Shown here: positions 33,060 through 43,133 of the stretch, in pieces
Position numbering within the stretch: the stretch's first letter is position 1
Layout of the letters: each line of letters opens with the position of its first letter
Origin: Aquirufa nivalisilvae
GTDB taxonomy: Bacteria; Bacteroidota; Bacteroidia; Cytophagales; Spirosomataceae
Assembly: GCF_004307455.1 (NCBI RefSeq)
Contig: NZ_SEWX01000002.1
Coordinates: 186,001 to 250,000 of the forward strand
DNA: 64,000 bases
Direction of reading: 5' to 3'
Made by a program: the position numbers and the translations under genes
The notes under the pieces: generated by a model
What the model saw: the letters and a program-made list of their open reading frames with translations, nothing else
Told to the model about the DNA's origin: nothing
Database searches by the model: none

Positions 33060-36000
33060 ATGAAACACAATTATTATCAAATTTTCAAAAGCTTCTTATT
33101 GCTTGCCATTATGGTGCTTGGGAGCTTTGCGTCATTTGCTCAAGACCGTAAGGTTTCGGGAAAAGTGGTTGGTACTGATTTACAAGGTATCCCGGGCGTG
33201 AGTATATTGGTAAAAGGAACCAATACAGGAACCACTACTGATGTGAATGGTGCATTCTCGGTTTCAGTTAAATCTGGAAACGCAGTAATATCCATTTCTG
33301 CAGTAGGTTACAAAACAAAAGAAGTTACTGTAGGTTCACAAGCCTCTATTTCGGTTACATTAGATGAAGATGTAAGCCAATTGAGCGAAGTTATCGTAAC
33401 AGGTTATTCAGTAACCAACAAAAAAGAATCCACTGCTGCAGCATCTATTGTTAAAGCAAAAGATTTACAAATTGCCCCTTCAGGAAACGTTGAACAACAA
33501 TTACAAGGTCGTGTAGCCGGTGTTACATTGATTACAAATGGTCAGCCAGGAACTAACAGTATCATTCGTGTACGTGGTTTTGGTGCATTCGGTGGTAACG
33601 AACCATTGTACATTGTTGATGGAGTACCCGTAGGATCTACGGATTTCTTATCACCAGATGATATTGAAAGTACTACAGTTTTGAAAGATGCGGCTGCAGC
33701 TTCTATCTATGGAGCTCGTGCTGCTAATGGTGTAATCGTTTATACTACTAAGCGTGGTCATAAAGGAAAAAAACCTTTGCAAATTACTTATGATGGATTG
33801 TACGGTGGTACAGATCCTAACGTAGGAGGAGCTCCAAAAATGTTAACTCCACAAGAGCAAGCTGATTGGACTCACGTAGCATACCGTAACAATGCGGCTG
33901 CTAACGGAACGGCAGTTTCTTATTCTCACCCTCAATACGGTTCATCAGCACAAGCTACTTTACCAACATATTTGCACTTTAATGGACAAAATGGAGTTAG
34001 AGGTGCTGTAGATATGGCTGCTGCACAAGCGGCATATGCTGCTAGCCCAGGAACAACATTTGTGATTCGTCCTAACTTAGCTGGTACTAACTGGTATGAT
34101 GAGATTACTCGTTTTGGTAGTACTCAACGTCACTCTTTAGGATTCAGCGGTGGAACAGACAATGGTCGTTTCTACATTGGTTTATCAGCTCAAGAGCAAC
34201 AAGGTATCTTGTTGGAGAATGATTTCCGTCGTTATTCAGCTCGTTTCAACTCTGAGTTTGACTTAGGAAAGCATGTTAGAATTGGAGAGAACTTACAGTT
34301 CACTTACCGTTCAGTGAGAGGTCAATCAGGTGGTAATGGTGGTTTAGGTATTGCTGGTGATGAGTCAGTAATCTTATCTGCTTACCGTATGCCAACAGTT
34401 ATTCCTGTTTATGATGATTTTGGTAGTTTTGCTTCGACAAAAGCTGCTGGTTTCAACAACCCACGTAACCCAGTTCGTTCATTGTTGACTAACCAAATTA
34501 ATGACCAAAACTACAATGCTAACGCAGTAGGTAATGTTTATGTTGAGGTTGAGCCAATCAAGGATTTAGTTATCAAATCAAGTATTGGAGGTCAATACAA
34601 CAATTCATACTTTGTAGATTATAACTATAAGTACTTAGGAGACTCAGAGCCAGAAGCTTCTGACAGTTTTTCTGAAGGTTCAGGTTATTCATTTGCATGG
34701 GTATTCTCTAATACAGTAGCTTACAAATATCAGTGGAGAAAGCACGGTATCAAAGCTTTAGCTGGTTTAGAATCATTGAATACAGGTCGTGGTCGTAGTA
34801 TTTCGGGAAGAGGTATCAACCCATTCTCGATGGACTTAGACTTCGTTACATTGAACGCTGTTCAATCTCCAACAGTTAACTCAGGTTTATTTAGCGGTGT
34901 TAACTTTTACTCATTATTCGGTAAAGCTGATTATAACTTCAACGAGAAGTATTATTTAACAGCAGTTGTTCGTCGTGACGGTTCATCTCGTTTCGGAGCT
35001 CAAAACCGTTATGGTGTGTTCCCTGCATTCTCTGCAGCTTGGCGTGTGACTTCAGAAGAATTCATGAAGGATCTTCCTGCAATCACGGATTTGAAAATTC
35101 GTGGAGGTTGGGGTGAAATGGGTAACTCAAATAACGTAAACCCAGCTAACCAATATTCATTATATGCTGCTAGCCGTGATCTTTCTTACTATCCAATCGA
35201 TGGTCAGAGCTCAGGTGCTAACGAAGGATATATCCGTTCACGTATTGGTAACCCAGCTGCTAAGTGGGAGACTTCAGAAACAACTAACATCGGTTTTGAT
35301 GCTACTTTCTTAAATGGTAAGTGGGAAGTTGTATTTGATATCTGGAGAAAAGATACGCGTGATTTGTTATTCAACGTACCACTTCCTGCGGTTGTTGGAA
35401 CTAACGCTTCAGCTCCATCAGTTAACGTAGCTAAAATGCGTAACGAAGGTATCGACTTCCAGGTGATCAACCGTGGTAACATTACGAATGAGTTGAAATA
35501 CGAATTGACTTTCAATAACTCATTCTTGAAAAACGAAATCGTAGCATTTGCTCCGGGTATTACTAACTTAACAGGTGGTGGTTTCCGTGGAATTACTCCA
35601 ATCCGTATGGAAGTGGGACGTTCATTGTCTTCTTTCTATGGTTATAAAGTAATCGGATATTTCAATTCAGCTGCTGAGGTGACAAGTGCTCCTTCTCAAT
35701 CAGGTGCAGGTGTTGGTCGTTTCCGTTATGCTGATATGAATGGTGATGGTAAAATCACTCCAGAGGATCGTACTTATTTAGGTTCTCCAGTACCAACTTA
35801 TACTGGTGGTATCAACGTAGGTTTAACTTACCGTGCATTTGAATTGAACATGTATGTTTATGCTTCTGCAGGTAACAAAATCTGGAACCAATCTAAATGG
35901 TTTACTGATTTCTTCGGAACATTTGAAGGTTCAGGTAAAGGAGAGCGCGCTAAGCAATCTTGGACTCCAGCTTTAGGAAATAGTGCAGAGGCTCCAATTT

Positions 36001-36299
36001 GGGAATCAGCATCTAATATTTCTACCAGTGGTGCTGAGAACTCTTGGTACGTAGAAGACGGTGACTACATCCGTTTCCAGAATATCTCATTAGGATATAA
36101 CATTCCTTCTAAATATTCTTCTAAGCTTGGTATCAAGCGTGCTAAGTTGACTCTTTCTGCTAATAACTTGTTGACTTTCACTAAATACAAAGGTTTAGAT
36201 CCTGGTGTAGGTGGTGCAGCCGATACTAGTTTTGGTATTGACGTAGGTAACTATCCAGTTACTCGTTCATTCAACGCTGCTATCAACTTGTCATTTTAA
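33060..36299 (+). CDS. SusC/RagA family TonB-linked outer membrane protein
   Basis: 1079-residue outer-membrane transporter that imports oligosaccharides or peptides with TonB energy. Parts in order: signal peptide (about 1-27, ending ASFAQ), carboxypeptidase-regulatory-like domain (KVSGKVVGTDLQGIPGVSI, about 30-110), plug with SEVIVTGYSV, PLYIVDGVPVG and AASIYGARAANGVIVYTTKRG (about 115-230), then a 22-strand barrel ending in AAINLSF. SusC-specific segments such as YLTAVVRRDGSSRFG, SAAWRVTSEEFM and MNGDGKITPEDRTYLGSP are present. It is followed 30 bases later by its SusD partner. The substrate cannot be told: no glycoside hydrolase sits next to it. Confidence 0.96.
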   Translation: MKHNYYQIFKSFLLLAIMVLGSFASFAQDRKVSGKVVGTDLQGIPGVSILVKGTNTGTTTDVNGAFSVSVKSGNAVISISAVGYKTKEVTVGSQASISVTLDEDVSQLSEVIVTGYSVTNKKESTAAASIVKAKDLQIAPSGNVEQQLQGRVAGVTLITNGQPGTNSIIRVRGFGAFGGNEPLYIVDGVPVGSTDFLSPDDIESTTVLKDAAAASIYGARAANGVIVYTTKRGHKGKKPLQITYDGLYGGTDPNVGGAPKMLTPQEQADWTHVAYRNNAAANGTAVSYSHPQYGSSAQATLPTYLHFNGQNGVRGAVDMAAAQAAYAASPGTTFVIRPNLAGTNWYDEITRFGSTQRHSLGFSGGTDNGRFYIGLSAQEQQGILLENDFRRYSARFNSEFDLGKHVRIGENLQFTYRSVRGQSGGNGGLGIAGDESVILSAYRMPTVIPVYDDFGSFASTKAAGFNNPRNPVRSLLTNQINDQNYNANAVGNVYVEVEPIKDLVIKSSIGGQYNNSYFVDYNYKYLGDSEPEASDSFSEGSGYSFAWVFSNTVAYKYQWRKHGIKALAGLESLNTGRGRSISGRGINPFSMDLDFVTLNAVQSPTVNSGLFSGVNFYSLFGKADYNFNEKYYLTAVVRRDGSSRFGAQNRYGVFPAFSAAWRVTSEEFMKDLPAITDLKIRGGWGEMGNSNNVNPANQYSLYAASRDLSYYPIDGQSSGANEGYIRSRIGNPAAKWETSETTNIGFDATFLNGKWEVVFDIWRKDTRDLLFNVPLPAVVGTNASAPSVNVAKMRNEGIDFQVINRGNITNELKYELTFNNSFLKNEIVAFAPGITNLTGGGFRGITPIRMEVGRSLSSFYGYKVIGYFNSAAEVTSAPSQSGAGVGRFRYADMNGDGKITPEDRTYLGSPVPTYTGGINVGLTYRAFELNMYVYASAGNKIWNQSKWFTDFFGTFEGSGKGERAKQSWTPALGNSAEAPIWESASNISTSGAENSWYVEDGDYIRFQNISLGYNIPSKYSSKLGIKRAKLTLSANNLLTFTKYKGLDPGVGGAADTSFGIDVGNYPVTRSFNAAINLSF

Positions 36300-36329
36300 T
36301 CCGCGAAAGCCAATTTAAATTAAAATAAA

Positions 36330-38087
36330 ATGAAAAAATATCATATTTTAAAACGATTAGCCTTAGTAAGTGCATCTGCATTTACCTTGACATTCGCTTG
36401 TAAAGATCAGTTTTTAGAGGTTTTGCCTACAGGTTCATTGGCTCAGGCACAATTAACTTCTAAGGCTGGTGTTGAGGGTGCTTTGATTGGAGCATACTCT
36501 TCTTTAGCTGCAAAAAACTTTACACAAGTAGCAGCATCTAATAACTGGTTATGGGGTTCGATTCTAGGTGGAGAGAACAACAAAGGAACGGATGCGGGTG
36601 ACTTTACAGCGATTAACCCAATTCAACGTTACGAGTCATCTCCTGTATCTGGTGATATTAATGGTACATGGCAAGCAAAATACGAAGGTATTGCGCGTGC
36701 AAATGGAACTATTAATCTAGCGAATGATTCTAAAGCTCTTTCTGCTGCAGATAAAACTCGTATCATAGCGGAAGCTCGTTTCTTACGCGGTCACTTTTAC
36801 TTTGAGTTGAAGCGTTTATTCAACTCAGTTCCATATGTTGATGAAACAATGGATTATGGTAAAGGCATTGAGAAAGTTGGAAACTCTCCTGATATCTGGG
36901 GTAAAATTGACGCAGATTTCAAATTTGCATATGACAACCTACCTGAAACTCAGTCTTCAGCTGGTCGTGCAAATAAATGGGCAGCAGGTGCTTACTTAGG
37001 TAAGTCTTTGTTATACCAAGGAAAATTTGCTGAAGCAAAAGCTATCTTCACTACAGTTGTAGCTAGTGGTAAAACTACCAATGGCAAGAAATACGGCTTG
37101 GTGCCAAGATTCCAAGATGTATTCAATGCTGAGAATGATAACAACGAAGAAGCAGTATTTGCAATTCAGTCTTCTATGAATTCAGGTAGTGTAACTAACT
37201 CAAATGCTTTCGACGTATTGAACTACCCTTATAACACGGGTACTGATGGTCCAGGTAACTGCTGCGGATTCTTCCAGCCTTCATTCTCTTTGGCTAACTC
37301 ATACCGTACTAAGGATGGTTTACCATTGTTGACTGAAACGAATGGAGCTCCTGCTTATAATGCACCTGAAAATGCAGTAAAGCATGACTATAAAGTAGCT
37401 TCAAGTGATCCATTTACTGAAGATAACGGTCCTTTGGATCCACGTATTGACCACACTATCGGTCGCCGTGGTATTCAATACTTAGACTGGATCGAGCACC
37501 CTGGTAAAAACTGGATTCGTGACCAAACTTATGCTGGTCCATATTCTCCTAAGAAATATGTATACTACAAATCTCAGGAAAATACATTGACTGATGGTTC
37601 TGGTTGGACACGTGGTTATGCTACTCTTAACTACAACATCATTCGTTATGCGGATGTATTGTTAATGGCTGCTGAAGCTGAAATCAAAGGTGGTGGAAGC
37701 TTAGCAACTGCTTTAGGTTATATCAACCAAGTTCGTAATCGTGCTGCTAACCCTGCAAGTTTTGTGAAAAACTTGAAAACAGGTGCTTTAGAAGCCAATT
37801 ACGTCATTGCTCCTTATACAGCATTTGCTAGTGCAGATGAGGCAATGAAAGCACTTAAAATGGAGCGTATGTTGGAATTAGCTACAGAAGGTCACCGTTT
37901 CTTCGACTTAGTTCGTTGGGGTGATGCACCTAAAGTATTACAAGCTTACTTAGATTACGAAGGTAAAACTTTAGTAACTATGTTTGGTGGAGCTAAATTC
38001 ACTACAGGTAAGGAATATCTTCCTATCCCACAAGCTCAAATTGATATCCAAGGATCTACTTTATTGAAGCAAAATCCTGGTTATTAA
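36330..38087 (+). CDS. SusD/RagB family surface lipoprotein
   Basis: 585-residue lid lipoprotein that pairs with the SusC protein and captures the nutrient at the cell surface. It has a lipoprotein signal (ALVSASAFTLTFAC, Cys 24), the N-terminal CKDQFLEVLPTGS, tetratricopeptide helices with ARFLRGHFYFELKRLFNSVPYV, and the C-terminal SusD motif IRYADVLLMAAEAEIKGG, LKMERMLELATEGHRFFDLVRWGD and GKEYLPIPQAQID. A strong terminator follows, so susC-susD form one unit. Confidence in the family is very high; the ligand is unknown. Confidence 0.96.
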   Translation: MKKYHILKRLALVSASAFTLTFACKDQFLEVLPTGSLAQAQLTSKAGVEGALIGAYSSLAAKNFTQVAASNNWLWGSILGGENNKGTDAGDFTAINPIQRYESSPVSGDINGTWQAKYEGIARANGTINLANDSKALSAADKTRIIAEARFLRGHFYFELKRLFNSVPYVDETMDYGKGIEKVGNSPDIWGKIDADFKFAYDNLPETQSSAGRANKWAAGAYLGKSLLYQGKFAEAKAIFTTVVASGKTTNGKKYGLVPRFQDVFNAENDNNEEAVFAIQSSMNSGSVTNSNAFDVLNYPYNTGTDGPGNCCGFFQPSFSLANSYRTKDGLPLLTETNGAPAYNAPENAVKHDYKVASSDPFTEDNGPLDPRIDHTIGRRGIQYLDWIEHPGKNWIRDQTYAGPYSPKKYVYYKSQENTLTDGSGWTRGYATLNYNIIRYADVLLMAAEAEIKGGGSLATALGYINQVRNRAANPASFVKNLKTGALEANYVIAPYTAFASADEAMKALKMERMLELATEGHRFFDLVRWGDAPKVLQAYLDYEGKTLVTMFGGAKFTTGKEYLPIPQAQIDIQGSTLLKQNPGY

Positions 38088-38106
38088 TCGTTTGATTTAA
38101 TTCTTG

Positions 38107-38136
38107 AAAAGGTGGGAACTTGTTCCCACCTTTTTT
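38107..38136 (+). terminator. Rho-independent terminator of susCD
   Basis: GGTGGGAAC (38111-38119) pairs with GTTCCCACC (38122-38130) around TT, flanked by an A-run and T6. Confidence 0.88.
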
Positions 38137-38159
38137 AATTTTAGCCTAGCAATTATAAA

Positions 38160-41100
38160 ATGATGAATTCTCGACAACTACTTTATTTAAGTGTACTTTT
38201 TTTAGGAATTATTTCTTGTAAAAGTAAAACTACCTTCGAACTACTGCCTAGTGATCAAACAGGCATTCATTTTTCCAATCAAATTGTCGAAAACGACACG
38301 TTGAGTATCTTGAAGTATGAATACCTCTACAATGGAAGTGGGGTTGGAATGGGTGATTTTAATAATGATGGTTTATTGGATTTGTTCTTTTCAGGCAATC
38401 AAGCCAATGGAACTTTGTACCTCAATAAAGGAGAGATGAAGTTTGAAGACGTATCTAAGAAAGCTGGAATAGATACTAAGAACCGTTGGTGTGCGGGTGT
38501 AAGTGTGGTTGATATCAATGGAGATGGATTGCTGGATGTGTATGTTTCTGTGACCTTAAAAAATGCTGACAAAGACCGGGAAAATATGCTTTTTGTTAAC
38601 CAAGGCATTAAAGATGGGATTCCTACATTTAAAGAAATGGCCGTAGAATATGGCATCAATGATTCTGGACATAGTCAACACGCTGCATTTTTTGATTATG
38701 ATAAAGATGGAGATTTAGATTTATATGTATTAACGGATAAAATCACCGAATTCCCATCGCTTTTTCGTCCAAAAGTTACAGATGGTTCTTATCCTAATAC
38801 GGATCGTTTGTACCGAAATGATTGGTCAGATACAATGAAACACCCTGTTTTTACCAATGTATCGAAAGAAGCCGGAATTACCTTGGAAGGTTTTGGTTTG
38901 GGAATCAATATCTGTGATATTAATCAAGATAATTGGCCAGATATCTATGTGACGAATGATTATGTATCTGATGATATTTTATATATCAATAATCAGAATG
39001 GGACTTTTACGGATCAATCTAAGGTGTATTTTAAACATACCAGTTTAAGTGCCATGGGGAATGATGTGGCCGATATTAATAATGATGGACTGGCCGATAT
39101 AATTGCCTTGGATATGCTTCCTAAAAGTAATGACCGTAAAAAACAATTAGCTCCAGGAAATCATTATCAAACATATTTGAATAGCGATACCTATGGTTAT
39201 ACCTACCAATATATGCGGAATACTTTGCAATTGAATGCAGGGAAACAAGCCAACGGTCAACCTTATCCATTCCAAGAAATAGGTTTGATGGCAGGTGTGG
39301 CTGAAACAGAATGGAGCTGGTGCCCATCTTTAGCTGATTTTGATAATGATGGTTACCGAGATTTATTGATCACCAATGGATTTCCTAAGGATGTTACGGA
39401 CCGAGATTTCATGTCTTATCAGGCGGAATCTAAACGTTTGACATCAGAATCTATCATGTTAGAAAAATTACCAGTCATTAAAATCAATAATTATGCCTTT
39501 AAAAATATGGGAGGCCTGAAATTTGATGATGTTAGTGCTAATTGGGGAATTAATGTAGCCTCATTTTCCAATGGAGCTGTTTATGGCGACTTAGACAATG
39601 ATGGTGATTTAGATTATGTCGTTAATAATATTAATGACGAGGCATTTGTCTATAAAAATAATACGATTGATCAAGACAAAGAAAAAGCACAGTTTTTACG
39701 AGTTAAGTTTGAAGGAAAAGGTAAAAATGTGTGGGGAATAGGGGCTAAAATTGAAGGTGTTTTTGCCGATGGTTCTCGCTTTTATTATGAAAATACACCT
39801 TATCGTGGGTATCTATCGAGTGTAGAGACTGTAGCGCATATTGGTCTAGGTTCAAAATACGCGATAAAAGAAATGCGGATTTTCTGGCCAAATGATTCGA
39901 TGCAAGTGATTAAAAATCCGGGTAAAAATAAAGTATTGACTGTCAAAATCGGGGATGCTAAATTGCCAATTCAATCGATGTTTGACCAAGAAAAACCTCT
40001 ATTAGAAGATATAAGTGCCAGTTTGAATGTAACGGATGTACATAATGAATACGATTTCGTTGATTTTAACTTTCAAATATTGACTCCTTTTAAACTATCT
40101 CAATTAGGGCCAGGCTGTTCGGTGGGAGATGTTAATGGGGATGGACTAGAAGACTTTTTTGTTGGAGGGGCTAAGTTTTATTCAGGACAATTCTATTTGC
40201 AACAAGCCAATGGCAAATTTGTATCTAAAACTTTGGATGGCGCTATCGACCAACCCAAAAAGATGGGAGAAGATTTAGGTTCTTTACTCGCGGATTTTGA
40301 TCGTGATGGAGATTTAGATCTATATATTACTCGAGGGGGAGCAGAAGATAAGGCTAATTCACCAAGTTTTCAGGATGTTCTATATAAGAATGATGGTAAA
40401 GGAAATTTCACCCTGGATACTCAGGCATTGCCTACTTTCTTAGAGAGTAATTCTGCCGTGAGATCCATTGACTTTGATCGGGATGGGGACTTAGATTTAT
40501 TTGTTAGTGGACGAAATGTTCCATTTGAATATCCGAAAGGTACCATTTCTCGATTATTACGTAATGATTCTAAACCTGGTCAAATTAAATTTATTGATCA
40601 AACGGCAAATTGGGCTCCTGAACTTTTGAATGAGTCATTAATTTGTGATGCCATTTGGTCAGATGTGAATCAAGATGGTTGGGTGGATTTGGTATTAGCT
40701 GGGGAGTATTTACCCATTCAAATATTTGAAAACCAGAAAGCTAAATTGAAAAAATTGAGTGAAACTGGATTAGAGAAATATACAGGCTTGTGGGCATCTA
40801 TCACTAGTGCGGATTTTGATCAAGATGGGGATATGGATTTCATTGCTGGGAATATGGGTAAAAACACCATTTTACGAGCGAATAGCAAACAGCCAGTGGA
40901 AATTGTCCATGGGGATCTAGACGGAAATGGAGTATATGATATCTTTCCATTTGTGTATTTCCAAGGTCCCAAAGGTTTGTACGAATCTTATCCTTTGTTT
41001 GGTAAGGATGATACACATAAGCAGTTGAATGCCACAAGGGCACGTTATGTGTATTACAAAGACTTTGGTAAAGCCAAACAGGAGAACCTATTTACAGATG

Positions 41101-41654
41101 CAGAAAAGAAGAAATCATCTAAATTATCCTTTATCGAGAATGCTTCCGTTTACATCGAGAATTTAGGAAAAGGAAAATTTGCAGTACATGAGCTTCCAGC
41201 TATGGCCCAAGTTTCAGCCATGAATGGTATGCAAGTGATCGATATCAATCAAGATGGATATCTAGATGTATTATTTGTTGGAAATAATTTTGGAAATGAA
41301 GTTTCAACTGGGAGATACGATGCCTCGAATGGTGGAGTTTTATTAGGAGATGGAAAAGGTAAGTTTAAATATCAGCAGAATGCGGGCCTTTTTGTGCCAA
41401 GCGATGCCAAATCATTGGTTAGTATTCGCTTGGGTAAAGATCAGTTAGGTTTCATTGCTTTACAAAATAGAGGAGCAATGCACGTCTTTAAGCCTGTTAA
41501 AAGTTTTGTTCCTTTAGCAAAAGAAGCAAAGGATTTTACCTACCAATTCTTGGGTAAGAAACAAAAAGTAAACTGGAGCTATGGTTCTTCTTACTTGAGC
41601 CAAAGTGCTTCAGCTCAGGGTTTTGTGCCGAAAGGAGCCAGTTTAGCGAATTAA
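38160..41654 (+). CDS. FG-GAP/VCBS repeat lipoprotein with ASPIC/UnbV domain (CRTAC1-like)
   Basis: 1164 residues with a lipoprotein signal (YLSVLFLGIISCKSK, Cys about 20). Most of the chain consists of FG-GAP/VCBS propeller repeats with calcium-type loops: DFNNDGLLD, DINGDGLLDVYV, DYDKDGDLDLYVL, DINQDNWPDIYV, DLDNDGDLDYVV, DFDRDGDLDLYI, DQDGDMDFIAG. An ASPIC/UnbV domain lies in the middle (about residues 515-605: VWGIGAKIEG, YRGYLSSVETVAHIGLG). This CRTAC1-like family is frequent next to SusCD genes in Cytophagales. It probably acts at the cell surface in adhesion or glycan binding; no catalytic motif is seen. It lies after the susCD terminator, and its last 12 bases overlap the convergent haem-VCBS gene. 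Confidence 0.88.
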   Translation: MMNSRQLLYLSVLFLGIISCKSKTTFELLPSDQTGIHFSNQIVENDTLSILKYEYLYNGSGVGMGDFNNDGLLDLFFSGNQANGTLYLNKGEMKFEDVSKKAGIDTKNRWCAGVSVVDINGDGLLDVYVSVTLKNADKDRENMLFVNQGIKDGIPTFKEMAVEYGINDSGHSQHAAFFDYDKDGDLDLYVLTDKITEFPSLFRPKVTDGSYPNTDRLYRNDWSDTMKHPVFTNVSKEAGITLEGFGLGINICDINQDNWPDIYVTNDYVSDDILYINNQNGTFTDQSKVYFKHTSLSAMGNDVADINNDGLADIIALDMLPKSNDRKKQLAPGNHYQTYLNSDTYGYTYQYMRNTLQLNAGKQANGQPYPFQEIGLMAGVAETEWSWCPSLADFDNDGYRDLLITNGFPKDVTDRDFMSYQAESKRLTSESIMLEKLPVIKINNYAFKNMGGLKFDDVSANWGINVASFSNGAVYGDLDNDGDLDYVVNNINDEAFVYKNNTIDQDKEKAQFLRVKFEGKGKNVWGIGAKIEGVFADGSRFYYENTPYRGYLSSVETVAHIGLGSKYAIKEMRIFWPNDSMQVIKNPGKNKVLTVKIGDAKLPIQSMFDQEKPLLEDISASLNVTDVHNEYDFVDFNFQILTPFKLSQLGPGCSVGDVNGDGLEDFFVGGAKFYSGQFYLQQANGKFVSKTLDGAIDQPKKMGEDLGSLLADFDRDGDLDLYITRGGAEDKANSPSFQDVLYKNDGKGNFTLDTQALPTFLESNSAVRSIDFDRDGDLDLFVSGRNVPFEYPKGTISRLLRNDSKPGQIKFIDQTANWAPELLNESLICDAIWSDVNQDGWVDLVLAGEYLPIQIFENQKAKLKKLSETGLEKYTGLWASITSADFDQDGDMDFIAGNMGKNTILRANSKQPVEIVHGDLDGNGVYDIFPFVYFQGPKGLYESYPLFGKDDTHKQLNATRARYVYYKDFGKAKQENLFTDAEKKKSSKLSFIENASVYIENLGKGKFAVHELPAMAQVSAMNGMQVIDINQDGYLDVLFVGNNFGNEVSTGRYDASNGGVLLGDGKGKFKYQQNAGLFVPSDAKSLVSIRLGKDQLGFIALQNRGAMHVFKPVKSFVPLAKEAKDFTYQFLGKKQKVNWSYGSSYLSQSASAQGFVPKGASLAN

Positions 41655-43133
41655 GTTTTTGAAATAGGTCAGTTGAAGTCCAGGAGTCAATTTGGTTCCT
41701 GGTTTCACTGCACCGAATTGGTAATTACCTAAAACGATGTCGATGTCTCCATCTTTATCTACATCTCCCGCATCCATACAGATGTAATGCCCTCCATTTC
41801 CGATATTTAAATTACTGACTTGGAAGGTCATATTTCCTTGGTTTTGAAAATATAGAAAGTTTTCATTGTGTCCTTTATCGTTTTCTGCAAAGAAGGCAAT
41901 CATCGCCAAATCTAAATCTCCGTCTTGGTCAAAGTCCCTTGCTACCGTTTTAGATGCGCCATAAGATGGGTAAAAATAGCCTTCTTTGAAGTTGTTTCTA
42001 CCATCGTTTAAGTATACATGGACTCCATGAAAAGCCTTTTTTGATCGAGAGTAATCTGCGTTATCTCCATTGGAAACAATGATGTCATCATAACCATCTT
42101 TGTTCATATCAGCCACTTCCATATAGCTGCTTCCAAAAACTGAGTCAAATTGAAGTAAGGGTTTTTCTACGAAAATACCTTGGCCTTTATTGATAAATAA
42201 AGATACACCTTCACGCGATTGTGCCATTAATACCAACAAATCGGGTTTTCCATCGCCTGTATAATCTTTAATGACCACATTGCGTGCACCAGCTTGTGCT
42301 TTTAAGAGATGTTTACTTTTATTCTTGCCATCAATCCAGGTTAATTGACCACGTTCAAAACCATATTCGCAAATCACAAAGTCCTGTACCCCATCACTAT
42401 TGAAATCACTAATTTGAACATCCACTGGACGTTTTAATGAGTCAATCACAGCTTCCATTTTGCCTTGTGGATTGATTCCATACATGGTTCCAATTTTCTC
42501 ATCATTGGGATACATTTTACCAATGGCCAATAGGTAGGGATTACCTGCTAAAATTTGAGTAAGAGCAACTGGACTCTGTGTTTCAATGGTATTTTTTATC
42601 TGTTTATTGGCATCTAAAACCCATAAAGAACGGTTACGGGTTCCTGCCCAAACTTCCGGTTTATCGGGATGAATTCGAAGAGAAATAACAACTCCAAACG
42701 GGTCTTTTTTAGAAATATATGACTCTTCTTTAAAATGCAGAGTAGAGGTACTGATTGGGCTTCTTTGTTTTTGCGGAAGTGGCTTCTCTGGGGCATTTTT
42801 AACATAATAATCTACAATGGATTGCCAATCTTCTTCACTGATTTTGGGATCTAGTGGGTAGATATCCATGGCTAAGGCACTTTGGTATTGCTCCTCGGAT
42901 ATTCGAGTCATTAATTGGAAGCGGTCTCCAATGCCAAGTCGATAGCCCATTTCAGGTAATACTCCCTCTTTCCAAGTTTTTTTATCCAATAAAGAAGGAT
43001 CTGGAAATTTATGGCAGGAAGAACAAGTCTCTTTAGCTAGAGCTTCACTTTTTTCTTCAGCACTTTGTCGACAAGAAATAAATGCAGAAGAGAAAAGAAA
43101 TAAGGCGGCAATTAATCGCATGTTATTGGACAT
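41643..43133 (-). CDS. Lipoprotein with N-terminal cytochrome-type haem motif and VCBS propeller
   Basis: 496 residues, lipoprotein signal (AALFLFSSAFISCRQS). Directly after it comes a c-type haem site, CSSCH (about residues 37-41), in a short domain with FPDPSLLDKKTWKEGVLPEMGYRLG, as in cytochrome-like heads of DUF1549/PSD1 type proteins. The rest is a VCBS propeller with SDFNSDGVQDFVIC, DYTGDGKPDLLVL, DMNKDGYDDIIVS, DFDQDGDLDLAM and DVDKDGDIDIVL. Haem plus propeller suggests a surface redox protein; its substrate is unknown. Its first 11 bases overlap the 3' end of ponA and its last 12 overlap the convergent CRTAC1-like gene. Confidence 0.85.
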   Translation of the reverse strand: MSNNMRLIAALFLFSSAFISCRQSAEEKSEALAKETCSSCHKFPDPSLLDKKTWKEGVLPEMGYRLGIGDRFQLMTRISEEQYQSALAMDIYPLDPKISEEDWQSIVDYYVKNAPEKPLPQKQRSPISTSTLHFKEESYISKKDPFGVVISLRIHPDKPEVWAGTRNRSLWVLDANKQIKNTIETQSPVALTQILAGNPYLLAIGKMYPNDEKIGTMYGINPQGKMEAVIDSLKRPVDVQISDFNSDGVQDFVICEYGFERGQLTWIDGKNKSKHLLKAQAGARNVVIKDYTGDGKPDLLVLMAQSREGVSLFINKGQGIFVEKPLLQFDSVFGSSYMEVADMNKDGYDDIIVSNGDNADYSRSKKAFHGVHVYLNDGRNNFKEGYFYPSYGASKTVARDFDQDGDLDLAMIAFFAENDKGHNENFLYFQNQGNMTFQVSNLNIGNGGHYICMDAGDVDKDGDIDIVLGNYQFGAVKPGTKLTPGLQLTYFKNLIR

